Source: Serratia grimesii NBRC 13537
GTDB taxonomy: Bacteria; Pseudomonadota; Gammaproteobacteria; Enterobacterales; Enterobacteriaceae
Assembly (NCBI RefSeq): GCF_001590905.1
Contig: NZ_BCTT01000005.1
Location: 186,001 to 250,000, forward strand
DNA: 64,000 bases
Direction: 5' to 3'
Shown here: positions 49,275 to 58,134 of the stretch, piece by piece
Numbering within the stretch: the stretch's first letter is position 1
Layout of the letters: each line of letters opens with the position of its first letter
The notes under the pieces: model-generated
Told to the model about the DNA's origin: nothing
What the model saw: only the letters and a program-made list of their open reading frames with translations
The model's database searches: none
Program-made: the position numbers and the translations under genes

Positions 49275-49351
49275 GCGCCCTTAGCTCAGTTGGATAGAGC
49301 AACGGCCTTCTAAGCCGTAGGTCACAGGTTCGAGCCCTGTAGGGCGTACCA
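49275..49351 (+). tRNA. argU: tRNA-Arg (anticodon UCU)
   Basis: A 77-base cloverleaf with encoded CCA. The acceptor arms GCGCCCT and AGGGCGT pair fully, the D-loop is AGCTCAGTTGGATAGAGC, the anticodon loop CTTCTAA carries UCU, and the T-arm contains GGTTCGAGCC. Sequence and location beside folD match E. coli argU, a known integration site for prophages and islands. Everything to its right is accessory DNA. Confidence 0.98.
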
Positions 49352-49453
49352 TTTAAACTCAATGAGTTACGCAACCCCCCTCACTAAAAATCACACATCC
49401 AAAAAGTTTATGTAACGGCTGGTGTAAGTAAATTTTCTCAACACCCATCAACG

Positions 49454-50290
49454 TTAATGTGGACTAGCCAGCATCCCCGGAAAGTACTTAGCAATGATGT
49501 CATTCATCCTTTCAATCAGATCCAGGCGTTTAAACGTCAAATGGGCAGTTCCCTTCTAAAAGTAACGAATACTGAAGAACTCATCTTCGTAAACATCCTT
49601 CGACGGGTTGTCCCGAATATGCTCCATCAATCGAGTAGTAACATCGCCACGGTTGTCGGGTATCGGTTTACCATCCAGCAGAAATAGCATTCGCTCCAGA
49701 TCCGCCAGTTGATCCCTACGCCAACCCCAGTTCAAGCTAAATCCCCAGCGATTGTGACTCACCAGATTGTTGACGATGATCTTTTTACCAAAGCTGCAGG
49801 GACTATTGGTTTTGTAATCCCACGACAGCCCTTTAAAGACATTGATAATGCCGCGCTCAAATACATCCATTTTGTTCCAATGTAGCTCCTCAAAAGTACT
49901 GAGGATATTTGCCTCGCTGATGGCGGGCAGATCCCCCTCCTCCAGGTTCTTATGCCACTGGTCACGGGCCTGAGCATCCATCAAGGCCATCATGCCAGAC
50001 TTCAACATCAAGTCTCGCCAGATACTACGGTCAATATTGCGGGTGACGGCAGGCAGCGCTTTATCTACCTTTTCGGTCATCCAGCTATCGTAACGGTGCC
50101 CGGCTTTCATCGCCCAGTCTTGCGCTGTGCCACCGCCAATTTCTGAGGTTAGCCGTGAAATGGCATCAAGCTGCTGAATGAGTTGTTCTATCTGTTTCAG
50201 TGCGGTATCGCGGCCAGTGACCACACGTTCGATATTGGTCGAAAGGATAAGTTCGTTGTGATCTGTTAACACGTCGGGTTCTGTTTGCAT
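49454..50290 (-). pseudogene. DUF4942 protein interrupted by an in-frame amber codon
   Basis: From the ATG at 50290 the frame reads 244 residues and stops at a TAG (49556-49558) right after FFSIRYF. Beyond it the same frame continues as KGTAHLTFKRLDLIERMNDI and on to a TAA at 49454-49456. That is the normal DUF4942 C-terminus, where FKKG is usual after RY. One substitution (a Lys AAG to TAG would do) therefore removes the last 34 codons. DUF4942 proteins are common passengers next to CbtA toxins in enterobacterial islands; their function is unknown. The truncated product may still be made. Confidence 0.8.
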
Positions 50291-50403
50291 TGTTAACCGT
50301 CCATTAAAGCAAACACGCCTGCCGGAATTGGCAGGCGCATTATGCGATGAATAAAAAGAGAGGAAAGTGCAGAGGTAAAAATCAGGAATGAGGCTCGAAG
50401 AAT

Positions 50404-50724
50404 TTACGTATTCATTAATCCGGTAGCCCGCTTTGCTCTGAGAATATCTGTAGCGGTCAGAAATGGGGTTTGCTCCTGCCAAGTGAATCTTTTGCGGTCA
50501 GTGCGCACCAGCTCATAGCGTTCAACCAAGAAATTCACCGCATCAGCCAATGTTATTCCCGCTTCGATATGTTCCTGAATGGCCGCGTCCTCATGGAATG
50601 GCGTGTCGTTGAGTGTCAGGCCGTAATGTTGCTCCAGTAGATACGTTAAAAGTTGCTGCCAGACCTGCACAGGTGACAGGTGTGACGAAACCGGCAACGT
50701 GGCCGGTACAGTTGAGATTTGCAT
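50404..50724 (-). CDS. cbtA: Type IV toxin CbtA/YkfI/YpjF family
   Basis: Toxin that inhibits the cytoskeletal proteins FtsZ and MreB. The 106 residues contain the family core [40 protein letters not shown] and the terminal [13 protein letters not shown]. It ends at about the same place as the short (YpjF-type) family members. It is downstream of the antitoxin gene (67 bases) and upstream of the broken DUF4942 gene. Confidence 0.93.
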   Translation of the reverse strand: MQISTVPATLPVSSHLSPVQVWQQLLTYLLEQHYGLTLNDTPFHEDAAIQEHIEAGITLADAVNFLVERYELVRTDRKRFTWQEQTPFLTATDILRAKRATGLMNT

Positions 50725-50790
50725 GAGTTGAGTCTCTTAATAAAGGAGGAAAAGGTTTGAAGAATTACGATGCAGGGATAAAGCTAAAAA

Positions 50791-51126
50791 TCAGTCTTTA
50801 ACCTGTTTTGAGGGATAAATTGCGATATATACATACCCATGACTACCCAACGTATCGGCTTCACAGGTCAACCCATTACGGTACAGCGTGACGCAGTGCG
50901 CGTACCGGGGATTCAGTTCACAGGAGAGCAGCATCAGCTCCAGATGTGTGACAAAATGCGGAAAAGCTTCATCCAGATCTCGGGCCTGCATCTCGCTGAA
51001 CGAACCGTTGAATCCTGCCCGGTCTGCCAGGAAATGCAGACGATGACCTTCCTGCACCAGCCGTGCTCCAAAACACGGTGTGATATCTCGTTTAAGACCC
51101 CAGGTTTGTGTAACGTCTTTATTCAT
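50791..51126 (-). CDS. cbeA: Type IV antitoxin CbeA/YfjZ/YeeU family
   Basis: Antitoxin that stabilises the MreB/FtsZ filaments targeted by CbtA rather than binding the toxin tightly. The 111 residues carry ITPCFGARLVQEGHRLHFLADRAGF, LMLLSCELNPRYAHCVTLY and GLTCEADTLGSHGYVYIAIYP, diagnostic of the family. It lies 14 bases after radC, as in E. coli CP4 islands. Confidence 0.95.
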   Translation of the reverse strand: MNKDVTQTWGLKRDITPCFGARLVQEGHRLHFLADRAGFNGSFSEMQARDLDEAFPHFVTHLELMLLSCELNPRYAHCVTLYRNGLTCEADTLGSHGYVYIAIYPSKQVKD

Positions 51127-51140
51127 AATTTTATTCCTGT

Positions 51141-51620
51141 TTAAAGAAGACCATGTTCGGCGAAAGAGAATATCTGCCTGCCGCCGACAATCAGGTGGTC
51201 AGGCACCCGGATCTCCACCAGCATCAGCGCCTGTACCAGTCGCTGAGTGACAGCCTTGTCTGCCTGGCTCGGGGCGACCTCCCCGGAAGGATGGTTATGG
51301 GCAAATATCACTGCCGCCGCATTAAAGTACAGGGCGCGTTTTACCACCTCGCGGGGATGAACTTCAGTGTGACTGATGGTGCCGGTAAAGAGCGTTTCGT
51401 GGGCAAGCAGCTGGTTCTGGTTATTGAGATACAGCACGATAAATTCCTCGCGCTCAAGGGTTCCCATCTTGAGCCTGAGCCAGTCGCGAGCGGCCTGTGT
51501 GGAAGTGAATGCCACACCCGGTTCGCGCAGATGGTGGTCAAGCAGACTCAGGGCTCGTTTAATGGTGCGCTGTGAGGTCAACGGTAGTTCTGGCGTAAAC
51601 AAGGTCAGTTGTTTCTCCAT
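51141..51620 (-). CDS. RadC-family JAB-domain protein (YfjY/YkfG/YeeS)
   Basis: Island-encoded short RadC paralogue with a JAB1/MPN metalloprotease-like fold. The 159 residues contain the metal-binding core VIFAHNHPSGEVAPSQAD with the conserved HNHPSG motif, preceded by FTGTISHTEVHPREVVKRAL. The chromosomal RadC N-terminal helix-hairpin-helix is absent, as usual for this subgroup. Its role is unknown. It heads the radC-cbeA-cbtA-DUF4942 unit. Confidence 0.93.
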   Translation of the reverse strand: MEKQLTLFTPELPLTSQRTIKRALSLLDHHLREPGVAFTSTQAARDWLRLKMGTLEREEFIVLYLNNQNQLLAHETLFTGTISHTEVHPREVVKRALYFNAAAVIFAHNHPSGEVAPSQADKAVTQRLVQALMLVEIRVPDHLIVGGRQIFSFAEHGLL

Positions 51621-51782
51621 GGCAAAACTCCTTAATCAATGGTAGTAAGGGTGGCACTGGATTCGGTACGGAGACGTAATGGGTGTATTCGAGCAGGCAG
51701 GTGGCAATACGAGTGCGAAATGTATGAGGATACGAAGCCAGTAATGAACCAGTGGTTCATACCCAATCACAGTATTAAAAAT

Positions 51783-51813
51783 AAAAAACCCCGCAATCCA
51801 GTGAGGATGCGGG
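51783..51813 (-). terminator. Orphan terminator
   Basis: On the minus strand GGATTGCGGGG pairs with CCCGCATCC (two bulged bases) and is followed by TTTTTTAT. No minus-strand gene lies upstream of it for more than 6 kb (up to 58,135), so it probably ended a gene now lost. Confidence 0.65.
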
Positions 51814-51914
51814 AGAATACATAGGGATAATATCTATCTGTAATTATTTAGAAAAATGTATTAATCGAGTTCTATTATGAGATTGATCCGTACAGATACT
51901 TCTTGGATATGATC

Positions 51915-51937
51915 GTCCGCTTTGTGCTGAAGCGGAC
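51915..51937. repeat. Inverted repeat of unknown function
   Basis: GTCCGCTT and AAGCGGAC form a perfect eight-base-pair stem around a seven-base loop, followed by ATTGCTGG. There is no T tract, so it is not an ordinary terminator. Confidence 0.5.
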
Positions 51938-52037
51938 ATTGCTGGCTCATGGTATGTTAGTTTAAGGGGGCAGGTCATGCTCTGTATTCCGCCGTGGTAC
52001 AATAGTTGCGCAATTCATACCAATGGAGCGTTACATC

Positions 52038-53000
52038 GTGAAAATTGTTTTCGAGGTTAATGGAAAGAAAGTCCCACTAAAATCTTTAAAATACATAAGC
52101 AAAAAAGATCAACTCGAAGTAATGAAAAACTGGTTCTTTGAAAACTTTGAAGATCCGGCAAATGCTTGTCCGTATGAAAGTAGAGAAGGTGGCTATGCTT
52201 ACATATATGGCGGGCCGTATGATGCGAGCGAAGAACTACAATCCATCTTCGATCAATATGTTAAATATGAGTATATAGAGGAATTAGTAGATGACTTACA
52301 AACACAATGTTTTGACTGGTCTGGAAACTCAAATAATATAGATGATTGGTACGATGATGATATCTACGACGCTGTAACGTCTTCCGGTAATCCGTATTTA
52401 AAATTCATTGACAATATCGATAAAATAAAGAAACTTGCAAAAGACAAAACTGAAAAACAGCAAAAAGACCACTTACTTAGTTTGCTCTACACGAATGTTA
52501 TTACAGCTTTGGAAACGCTTTATGTTGAACTATTCATTAACTCTATAGAGAAAGATGATGTTTACATAGCCAATTGTATAGAAAAAGGTAAGACTGAATT
52601 TAAAGTAAGCAAAGATATTGCTGCGTTGCCTTTCAAGGGTGAACCCATCGAGAAAATTAGGGGAGAGCTAATCAGGTCAATCAAGGAACACTTGATCAGT
52701 GCAAGCTGGCATAGCACTAAAAAGGTAATCGACCGCTATGAAGCTACATTCGATATAAAAGTACAAAAAGACTGTCCGATAGAAGCTATTGAATTGGCAA
52801 CCCTCAATCGAAATCACTTAGTGCATCGTGGTGGAAAGGATAAAGAAGGGAACCTCGTAGTGATTACAGACCAGGCTCTTGAAACGCTGATTGAAAATGC
52901 ATCGAACCTGGCAATTATGCTCTACAACAGTTTAAATGTAGCAACGAATAAAACCACCATTTTACAACCAGATGACAAACCGTTCATTCATGAATTTTAA
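52038..53000 (+). CDS. HEPN-domain protein of unknown function
   Basis: A 320-residue protein from the GTG at 52038, which has GGAG nine bases upstream; the ATG at 52023 overlaps that ribosome binding site and would give 325. The N-terminal half holds CPYESREGGYAYIYGGPYDA (about 45-64), a block I associate with the HEPN/RES N-terminal domain family (tentative). The C-terminal half is helical and ends with RNHLVH (R258 to H263), the Rx4H catalytic signature of HEPN ribonucleases, followed by an acidic/charged GGKDKEGN loop. Codon use is very AT-rich compared with core genes. It is 15 bases upstream of a GNAT-like gene, implying an operon. A toxin or defence RNase role is inference. Confidence 0.7.
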   Translation: MKIVFEVNGKKVPLKSLKYISKKDQLEVMKNWFFENFEDPANACPYESREGGYAYIYGGPYDASEELQSIFDQYVKYEYIEELVDDLQTQCFDWSGNSNNIDDWYDDDIYDAVTSSGNPYLKFIDNIDKIKKLAKDKTEKQQKDHLLSLLYTNVITALETLYVELFINSIEKDDVYIANCIEKGKTEFKVSKDIAALPFKGEPIEKIRGELIRSIKEHLISASWHSTKKVIDRYEATFDIKVQKDCPIEAIELATLNRNHLVHRGGKDKEGNLVVITDQALETLIENASNLAIMLYNSLNVATNKTTILQPDDKPFIHEF

Positions 53001-53015
53001 TAGCGCAGGTCATAC

Positions 53016-54017
53016 ATGGATATTCGCACACGAAAGACAAAATTTTTAGAGTCGTTAGATTCAACTGAAGTGATACGCAAAGCAGTAAGTCTCGCTATAG
53101 ATTGCATTATTGATAATAATAATAGTAATGAAGATACCCCCTTAGTTATTACCAGCTATGATGATTTCTGTAGAATCCAGGTGCTAAATTATGTACAGGA
53201 ATTTTGCGAAGCTGCATTCCCCGATATGGATGAATATTACTTTAATCCTAACATACTTCGCATCAACGGCAAGACTAGTGAAGAAGCTTGTATTAACTTA
53301 ATTAAACTCTTAAGAAGTACAAAAGGCATACTATTCTGGTCAGATGCCTCATCGTGGTTCGCTAGCCTCCCCGACGGATTATTCCATGTTGTTAACATTG
53401 ATCAAAAAATCGTTACTCGCGGCCTTAATAAGAAAAACTCTAAGCCGACAATAATCAATAAAGATTACAGCGTAGATACACTACTATCAGAGCTATTTTT
53501 GAATGGCGCACACATGGAGCAAACCAACGTACGCAACGTTTCTGAGGGAGACATGAAGTTCTATGATGAATGCCATGCTGGATTAATCAGACCAATACCC
53601 GCTCCAATAGGCGCGTCATACGATGAAGAGATCACAATTAATTCTCCAGATTGGCAAAAGCTCGCGTGTGTAGCTTTACGCCGCTATCAGTCAAAGGAAT
53701 GTCATGACGGAATGCAATGGGATACAACCGATCATGGTTGGATTGATGTAATCGCATATCCGTTCATCGACGAAATACAATCAATGGATAATAGTGGTTA
53801 TCGACAATGTTTAGTTGGGCTAGTCACAATAAACAATTCAAATGCAAATTCCCCGTACCTATCTACTGTTTGGATTCATCCATTTTATCGCAGGGGAGGG
53901 GCATTAAGTAAGTTATGGCCAAAATTACAAGAGTTATATGGAAGTAACTTCGAAATTGAGCAACCTAATGAAAATATGAAAGCATTTTTGAAAAGAGTGA
54001 AACATGCTGATTACTAA
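53016..54017 (+). CDS. Protein with a C-terminal GNAT-like domain
   Basis: A 333-residue protein, AT-rich like its upstream partner. The C-terminal part (about 240-333) resembles a GNAT acetyltransferase fold: a beta-rich stretch (QCLVGLVTINN), then TVWIHPFYRRGGALSKLW, whose V/I-x-P-x-x-R-R-G-G matches the acetyl-CoA-binding motif A, then a terminal helix. The N-terminal 200 residues (with DDFCRIQVLNYVQEFC and GILFWSDASSW) match nothing I know. It follows the HEPN gene by 15 bases. GNAT-type proteins occur both as toxins and as modifiers of HEPN toxins, so the pair may be a toxin-antidote or an antiviral module. Not verified. Confidence 0.6.
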   Translation: MDIRTRKTKFLESLDSTEVIRKAVSLAIDCIIDNNNSNEDTPLVITSYDDFCRIQVLNYVQEFCEAAFPDMDEYYFNPNILRINGKTSEEACINLIKLLRSTKGILFWSDASSWFASLPDGLFHVVNIDQKIVTRGLNKKNSKPTIINKDYSVDTLLSELFLNGAHMEQTNVRNVSEGDMKFYDECHAGLIRPIPAPIGASYDEEITINSPDWQKLACVALRRYQSKECHDGMQWDTTDHGWIDVIAYPFIDEIQSMDNSGYRQCLVGLVTINNSNANSPYLSTVWIHPFYRRGGALSKLWPKLQELYGSNFEIEQPNENMKAFLKRVKHADY

Positions 54018-54521
54018 TTTATGAATCAGCCTGTGGAGTTAGGGTTGGTGTGAACAAGTGGGGTAACAGCCTCAACGTGATGCTATGCAGATTTATAACA
54101 TGCTAAACATCTCAAAAGAACCCCATTCGTTGTCATGACCTGCTCCCTAAGAATTCACACAGAAGGTTGTTAGCAATGTCCGTTGATCGCTCATAGCAGA
54201 CCTGATGACCACCCCGCCTATCTGCTGCGTGCCAAAAACGGTCATGCACGACCTTTTTCGGGATTGGTGGTAGACAGCGTACCATTCATGTTTTGCTTCT
54301 CTCCGACCGCTCTAAGCCCACCACGCATGACCGGGGATGGGTTTTATGAAGCGGTGAATGCAGATCCGGACGGGAACCGGGTTGAGCTGGTGGGGTGTGA
54401 TCTTTTGAAAAACGCATGCCGATCCTTGTATCGGGTAGTTTAAGTTTCCCGAGTCTGATAATAATATATTAAAATTCACACAGATAAGTTATCAATGCCC
54501 AACAAGCATAAGGGAGCAACC
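54018..54521. other. Gene-poor remnant region before mcrB
   Basis: About 500 bases. An open frame of 86 codons (54183-54443) with higher GC content contains GFYEAVNADPDGNRVELVGC, but it lacks a convincing ribosome binding site and I recognise no family. It may be the 3' remnant of an older island gene. The last 60 bases are AT-rich and probably hold the mcrB promoter. Confidence 0.35.
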
Positions 54522-56477
54522 GTGGACATAGCAGAACATGACGTCAAATTTGCTTGGGCTCGTTTTTATGAGGCTTTTGCCAGCGCGTTACTGACCTGGC
54601 GGAACCGGAGAGACAAATTAGTCAAAGGCATTCACCTGATTGCCGCAGAAGTCGACGGGATGTCCCATCTACAGGACAAACCCGCCAAGGGTGAGGCCTT
54701 TCCTTTAAAAGATATTTGTCCGTTTACTACCATGGGCTTGTTCAATCGCAGCCTGACCGACACCAATCGCAAAATTATTGCCGCCAGGCTGGCGAATTTA
54801 TTGGGCGTGAACGAACCGGTTCCCGACTCCTTTGCCGGTATCCCGCTGCTGAATAACCAAAAATCCTGGTTCTTTGGTTATGAAAGGTCGCGCGATCCTG
54901 AAGACATTGAACGCTTGTGGGAGATGTTCTCCCAGGCAATGACGTTTGCGGATAACCAGAATACGAATTCCGCAGACTTCACTTCCGCATATGACATCGC
55001 TTCTGCAGTGATGAATGTCGGCTGGAATCTGACCATGGGGCTGTACTGGACCCGTCCCAGGTTCTACCCCACTTTAGATAGCCAGTCGCAGTATTACATC
55101 CAGAAAGTGTTAAATATTAAGATCCTTAAAAACGGGGTAAAAGGTCGCTGCAGTGGACAAAGCTATCTGACCATTATGCAGGCGCTAAACAAGGCCTTTA
55201 CACAACCCAACTATCCGGTTCATTCCTTCCCGGAACTCTCTCTGTCAGCGTGGAATACCGATCTTAGCCAGTCTAAAGATGAAGTGGAAAATCGAACGTG
55301 GAAAGCGTCTCTACTGAATAAAATTAAGGCGTTATGCCTGAAAAAAGAGAGCCCTTATTTCACTGCTTCGGAGTTGAAAGAAAACTACCTGGACGTATTC
55401 AAGGCGGAACGTCCTGAGAGCAAAACGGTTACAAGCTCAATCTACTTTTATCTGCAGAAATTACGCAATGATGATGAGTTAAAATTCCTTGAGTCCGGAA
55501 ATTATGAATACCTGAATTTTGAAAAAAACGAATCCCAGACGATAACTGAGGAAACAGTCGAAGAGAGTGCGCCGCCAACAAAACTCACTCACGCGCCTTA
55601 CGCCATCAGTCATCTGATTCAGGAGGGCTGTTTCCTGGAAAAAGCGAAGATCCAACTCACACTTCAGCGCCTGGTCGACAAGAAAAACCTGATCCTACAA
55701 GGGCCACCAGGAACAGGGAAAACCTGGCTGGCGCGCCGCCTGGCGTACTGCTTAATGGGAGAACAAGCGCCTGAGCGTATTAGCGCGGTGCAATTTCACC
55801 CGAACCTCTCTTACGAAGACTTTATTCGTGGCTGGCGTCCAGGAAAAGAGGGGCGATTAACGCTAATCGATGGACCTTTTGTGAATGCAATCAAAACTGC
55901 GATCAATAATCCTGCCGCGAAATATGTGGTGATTATTGAAGAGATTAACCGTGGCAATCCGGCGCAAATATTCGGTGAAACACTCACGTTGATGGAAGCC
56001 GATAAACGCACACCGACCGAGGCGCTGGCGCTCTCCTACAGTGAAAATACTGATGAAAAAATCTACATACCTGAGAATCTGTATATCATCGGCACGATGA
56101 ATATTGCAGACCGCTCCCTGGCACTACTCGACCTGGCACTGCGTCGCCGTTTTGCATTTATCGATTTAAAGCCAGCGTTTAATGACGCGTGGAAAAACTG
56201 GGTAAATCATAAATTCGCAATTGATTTAGATCTGTTAGCCATCATCGAATCTCGACTGACGGCGCTAAACGAGATGCTGGCAAAAGATGTCACCTTAGGG
56301 CCGCAGTATTGTATCGGTCACAGCTACGTCACCCCAGCCACCGGCCAGCAAATCAACGAAGCTCAGACCTGGTATGAACAGGTCGTCGATACAGAGATCT
56401 GCCCTTTGCTAGCCGAATACTGGTTTGATGCCCCGAACAAAGTCGACGAAGCCAGAAAAGTGTTATTAGCAGAATGA
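54522..56477 (+). CDS. mcrB: McrB-like restriction GTPase/AAA+ subunit
   Basis: Motor subunit of a modification-dependent (5-methylcytosine type) restriction system. The GTG at 54522 follows AGGGAG by about seven bases and gives 651 residues; an ATG at 54495 would add nine. The N-terminal about 370 residues form the specificity region and do not resemble E. coli McrB, so the target modification may differ. The AAA+ domain has Walker A GPPGTGKT (394-401), the VQFHPNLSYEDFIRGWRP block, Walker B VVIIEEINRGN (E473/E474) and the sensor GTMNIADRSLALLDLALRRRF, typical of McrB. mcrC overlaps by four bases. Confidence 0.93.
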   Translation: MDIAEHDVKFAWARFYEAFASALLTWRNRRDKLVKGIHLIAAEVDGMSHLQDKPAKGEAFPLKDICPFTTMGLFNRSLTDTNRKIIAARLANLLGVNEPVPDSFAGIPLLNNQKSWFFGYERSRDPEDIERLWEMFSQAMTFADNQNTNSADFTSAYDIASAVMNVGWNLTMGLYWTRPRFYPTLDSQSQYYIQKVLNIKILKNGVKGRCSGQSYLTIMQALNKAFTQPNYPVHSFPELSLSAWNTDLSQSKDEVENRTWKASLLNKIKALCLKKESPYFTASELKENYLDVFKAERPESKTVTSSIYFYLQKLRNDDELKFLESGNYEYLNFEKNESQTITEETVEESAPPTKLTHAPYAISHLIQEGCFLEKAKIQLTLQRLVDKKNLILQGPPGTGKTWLARRLAYCLMGEQAPERISAVQFHPNLSYEDFIRGWRPGKEGRLTLIDGPFVNAIKTAINNPAAKYVVIIEEINRGNPAQIFGETLTLMEADKRTPTEALALSYSENTDEKIYIPENLYIIGTMNIADRSLALLDLALRRRFAFIDLKPAFNDAWKNWVNHKFAIDLDLLAIIESRLTALNEMLAKDVTLGPQYCIGHSYVTPATGQQINEAQTWYEQVVDTEICPLLAEYWFDAPNKVDEARKVLLAE

Positions 56478-57625
56478 CGACAATCACCGGGAGTGAGCAA
56501 CATAAAGCGTCACGCATTCCCGTGCGAAATCTTTGGCTGCTGATGCTGTACGCTTCAGATCTGTTTCGCCAGTTGGGACGCAGTCATATTGCGGTTGAAG
56601 ATAACCCGGCAGAAATACCCGACCTGGTGGCGACAATCTTGCTACATGAGATTGCGCTGCGCCGTCATCGCAATTTAAGCATGGGATACCAAACCCGTCA
56701 TGCGGCCCTGAACCGGGTGAGAGGACGCATTGATGTACTGTATACGGCCAGTCATCAGTTGCTGGAGCGGGGTCGGGTCGCCTGCCATTTTCAGGACATG
56801 ACCCTCGACAACCCACGAAACCGCTATGTTCGCTGCGCGTTAGAACGTCTGACCCCGATCATAGCGAAGCCATCGCTGGCAGCAGATTGCCACGTTATGG
56901 CAATATCACTTCGTCGTGAGGGAATAAATGGAGGGTATCCTGACAACCGCGAACTGCCCTCGGTGCGGCGTTTTGGACGCCATGATGCCGCTGATAAACC
57001 GATGGTCGATGCCGCACAATTAGCTTTTGAACTGCTGATGCCGACCGAAGATCAAGGGCAACATCTTTTGCCCGCGCCCTCAGATAATCTTTACTGGATG
57101 AGAAGGCTATTTGAAAAAGGTATTGCGGGCTTTTATCGTGTACACCTCGCCAAAACAACCTGGCGGATCTCTGCCGGGAAAGAGCTGAAATGGGCGTTGA
57201 GCGAGCAAAGTGCGGGCAGCGCAGAGATTTTTCCAACGATGAAGTCTGACATTATTCTTGAACACAAGATGGCCCAGCAGCGCATTATTATCGATACCAA
57301 GTTTAATGCGATCCTGACAAAGGGCTGGCATCGGGAACAATCCCTACGTAATAGCTATATTTATCAGTTATATACCTACCTAAGAACACAAGAGAGCCAG
57401 GCGGACCCACTTTCGCTCAATGCTGCTGGCCTTCTGCTTCATCCCGCCGTTGGCTATATGATCAATGAATATGTTGTCACTCAGGGACATAAGATCCATT
57501 TTGCTACGGTAGATATGGCGGTAGATGCCAAAACAATTAAAAGACAATTACTGGAATTAGCCCATGATTGCGCGGGAGTCGCGGCTGATGGCTTGCCACC
57601 TCATAAAGCAGTTGCTGCAATATAA
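56474..57625 (+). CDS. mcrC: McrC-like restriction endonuclease subunit
   Basis: Nuclease partner of McrB. The 383 residues (348 in E. coli McrC) begin with the family signature IPVRNLWLLMLYAS near 16-29. A central basic region (GRIDVLYTASHQL) follows, and then a PD-(D/E)xK nuclease core with D259 (KSDIILE) and D274-T-K276 (IIIDTKF). The terminal part (YQLYTYLR near 305, AAGLLLHP) also fits. Its ATG lies in the mcrB stop (ATGA). All catalytic residues are present, so the pair looks intact. Confidence 0.93.
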   Translation: MTTITGSEQHKASRIPVRNLWLLMLYASDLFRQLGRSHIAVEDNPAEIPDLVATILLHEIALRRHRNLSMGYQTRHAALNRVRGRIDVLYTASHQLLERGRVACHFQDMTLDNPRNRYVRCALERLTPIIAKPSLAADCHVMAISLRREGINGGYPDNRELPSVRRFGRHDAADKPMVDAAQLAFELLMPTEDQGQHLLPAPSDNLYWMRRLFEKGIAGFYRVHLAKTTWRISAGKELKWALSEQSAGSAEIFPTMKSDIILEHKMAQQRIIIDTKFNAILTKGWHREQSLRNSYIYQLYTYLRTQESQADPLSLNAAGLLLHPAVGYMINEYVVTQGHKIHFATVDMAVDAKTIKRQLLELAHDCAGVAADGLPPHKAVAAI

Positions 57626-57668
57626 TCTACTATTGCAGCAACGTAGCTGTTACCCGACGGAAGATTAA

Positions 57669-58046
57669 TCATCCGGGACTTCTCCCGATGAGTTCAAGTA
57701 GCAGAACAGCAAGTAGCTCTGTCAATGGGTTTTCCAGAGTGATTTTGCCGTGGCGGAACTCTACGCAACAGGAAGAGGCATTCAGCGAGCATGGGGCTGA
57801 GCTGATATCTGGTGATACAGATTCAGGCACGATCTCAAAAGGTAACAGTGCCGGGTGAACTATGGTTGCCGGAAGACGCCGTGATATGCGGCCCTCGTTT
57901 TGCCACAGACGTAGCCACTTAAAGATGAAGTTGTGTGCAACCCCATTTTCACGAGCAATCTATGCAACATTGTCGTCGGGCTGAGAGGCTAGTTCAACGA
58001 TGCGAAGTTTAAAGTCGATGGAATAGACAATGCGGGATTCGGTTCG
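57669..58046 (-). pseudogene. IS66-family TnpA (OrfA) remnant
   Basis: On the minus strand one frame reads FKLRIVELASQPDDNVA, an amber stop, then IARENGVAHNFIFKWLRLWQ and on to CVEFRHGKITLENPLTELLA, ending at a TGA (57669-57671). This is the layout of the small helix-turn-helix accessory protein of IS66 elements, including the diagnostic C-terminal block. The start is missing, an internal stop is present, and neither the TnpB nor the TnpC gene follows, so it is a decayed relic between mcrC and the cysteine-rich gene. Confidence 0.8.
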
Positions 58047-58134
58047 TCATCCGGCGTATCACAGCTGTAGCCGGTATAACGTCGGCAATCAAAGCTGCAG
58101 GCAGGAAGCACCTGCAGCTAGTATTTTTAACACA

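Larger units (their letters stand above)
51621..52037. other. Junction region between radC and the HEPN gene
   Basis: About 400 bases without a gene. It contains an orphan minus-strand terminator (51789-51813), a perfect hairpin GTCCGCTT/AAGCGGAC (51915-51937) of unknown role, and a -10-like TACAAT (51998-52003) just before the HEPN gene. It looks like the scar where the cargo meets the backbone module. Confidence 0.5.

Noticed and set aside
54183-54443. 86-codon frame before mcrB
   Set aside because: No clear ribosome binding site and no family; described only as part of a remnant region.
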